5,663 nt of DNA from Pseudomonadota bacterium (GTDB lineage Bacteria; SAR324; XYD2-FULL-50-16; JAHJRI01), in assembly GCA_022360105.1 (NCBI GenBank), contig JAKSDL010000526.1, forward strand, positions 1 through 5,663. The letters run 5' to 3'. Positions 4,982 through 5,663 of this stretch are shown one piece after another. The position numbers were made by a program, and so were the translations under genes. The number at the start of each line of letters is the position of its first letter. Position 1 is the stretch's first letter. The notes beneath the pieces were generated by a model, which worked only from the letters and a program-made list of their open reading frames with translations, searched no databases and was not told the origin of the DNA.

Positions 4982-5663
4982 ATGGAAAAAGGTTTGCCAT
5001 TTCTTTTGCTTGTTGCTGTTATCTCAGCTTCCCTTTTTATGATTGTTGAATCAGGGGAATACTATTCAAGATTTTATGATAATGATTATCAGGGGTACTG
5101 GGCTGCACTTCTGGTTGAGGGATTTCTTGCAATTGCGGCGGTGATGCACCTGGACAAACATAAGAAACTAAACTTTTGTATCAAGATTGCAATGATTCCA
5201 CTTTTCCTGGTTGTTGTTGGCGGGGCTTCACTTAAAGTTGCGTCTCCGATTATGACTGAGCTTGCAAAAGCAAAAGCTCAAGAAAAACTAGTTATTCAAT
5301 TGGACAAGATAAATGAGCAGTCTGAAGTTCACCTTGCCCTGCTTCAAGGACAAAAAACCAATACTGCGCTTGCAATCAAGCACCAGCGCCAAGTGTCAAA
5401 CCAGCTAATAAGTGAACTGAAAGATAAACCATCTACACCAGTTTGGATGTTATGGATAGTTATTGGATTTTCAACGTTTTTGAGAATGTCTGTTCAGCTT
5501 GCTAATTTAGTGTTTGCACATGCCTTAGGTGAATTGTGGAAAAATCAAAAAGGAGCATTTAATTCGGATAACAAAGGCAAGCAGTCGATTACTCGAAAGT
5601 CAAACCTTCAGACAAAGCTTGAAAAAATATACCGATATTTGATTAAAAGCGGAGGCAAAGCAA
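4982..5663 (+). CDS. Unrecognised multi-pass membrane protein, 3' end cut off
   Basis: The frame is open from ATG 4982, behind a strong AGGAG, to the window end: 227 residues with no stop. I do not recognise the family. Hydrophobic segments lie near residues 5-22, 40-57, 67-87 and 154-182. The first could be a signal anchor. Between the third and fourth is a polar helical stretch (about 92-148: AKAKAQEKLVIQLDKINEQ..., LLQGQ, HQRQVSNQLISELKDK) with coiled-coil character, which by segment count would lie on one side of the membrane as a loop of about 65 residues. After the fourth segment a basic tail begins (KGKQSITRKSNLQTKLEKIYRYLIKSGG); its last part looks helical and could start a cytoplasmic domain. 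Its place after the ssrA end and the repeats suggests cargo of an integrated element, but ordinary chromosomal origin is possible. There is no basis for a functional name. Confidence 0.8.
   Translation, partial: MEKGLPFLLLVAVISASLFMIVESGEYYSRFYDNDYQGYWAALLVEGFLAIAAVMHLDKHKKLNFCIKIAMIPLFLVVVGGASLKVASPIMTELAKAKAQEKLVIQLDKINEQSEVHLALLQGQKTNTALAIKHQRQVSNQLISELKDKPSTPVWMLWIVIGFSTFLRMSVQLANLVFAHALGELWKNQKGAFNSDNKGKQSITRKSNLQTKLEKIYRYLIKSGGKA

Overview
The window looks like bacterial chromosome: six mostly housekeeping-type protein genes and a complete transfer-messenger RNA gene, followed after position 4740 by a stretch of different character that may be the edge of an integrated element. The host cannot be named firmly. 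The five starts that can be judged (LOG, aminotransferase, the 233-residue gene, thpR, smpB) lack a clear Shine-Dalgarno sequence, and several follow A-rich leaders. That pattern, the moderately A+T-rich composition and a SPOR-domain protein fit a Gram-negative lineage of the broad Bacteroidota/FCB type. This is an inference of low certainty.

Layout. Positions 1-213 hold the C-terminal end of a rightward SPOR-domain (peptidoglycan-binding) protein. It converges, with two bases between stop codons, on a leftward cluster that reads LOG-family nucleotide hydrolase (3028-2174), class I/II PLP-dependent aminotransferase (2098-914), then an unrecognised 233-residue helical protein (917-216) that overlaps the aminotransferase by ATGA. 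A divergent gap of about 190 bp separates LOG from the rightward genes thpR (RNA 2',3'-cyclic phosphodiesterase, 3219-3755) and smpB (3865-4314). Then come a REP-like palindrome (4327-4348) and ssrA/tmRNA (4366-4740).

How the genes work together. smpB and ssrA form the trans-translation pair. SmpB binds the tRNA-like domain of tmRNA, and the complex rescues stalled ribosomes and adds a degradation tag, read here as ANNSDYSLNSAAIAA. The tmRNA is well supported: a 7-bp acceptor stem with encoded CCA, a canonical T arm, a pseudoknot 11 nt before the resume codon, and further pseudoknots after the tag. thpR is also an RNA-related gene, but nothing in the sequence ties it to trans-translation. The leftward cluster joins purine-nucleotide and amino-acid type enzymes with an unknown protein; no shared pathway can be read from it.

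Downstream of ssrA. The 241 bp after the tmRNA hold no gene, but they contain a terminator-like hairpin and two sets of three 10-12-bp tandem units. A gene with a strong Shine-Dalgarno sequence follows, encoding a multi-pass membrane protein with a long helical, possibly coiled-coil section; it runs off the window end. The 3' end of ssrA is a well-known target of tyrosine-recombinase elements, so this may be an attachment junction with recombinase arm sites. No integrase and no second attachment copy are in the window, so this remains a hypothesis. No CRISPR array, insertion sequence or recognisable defence system was seen.
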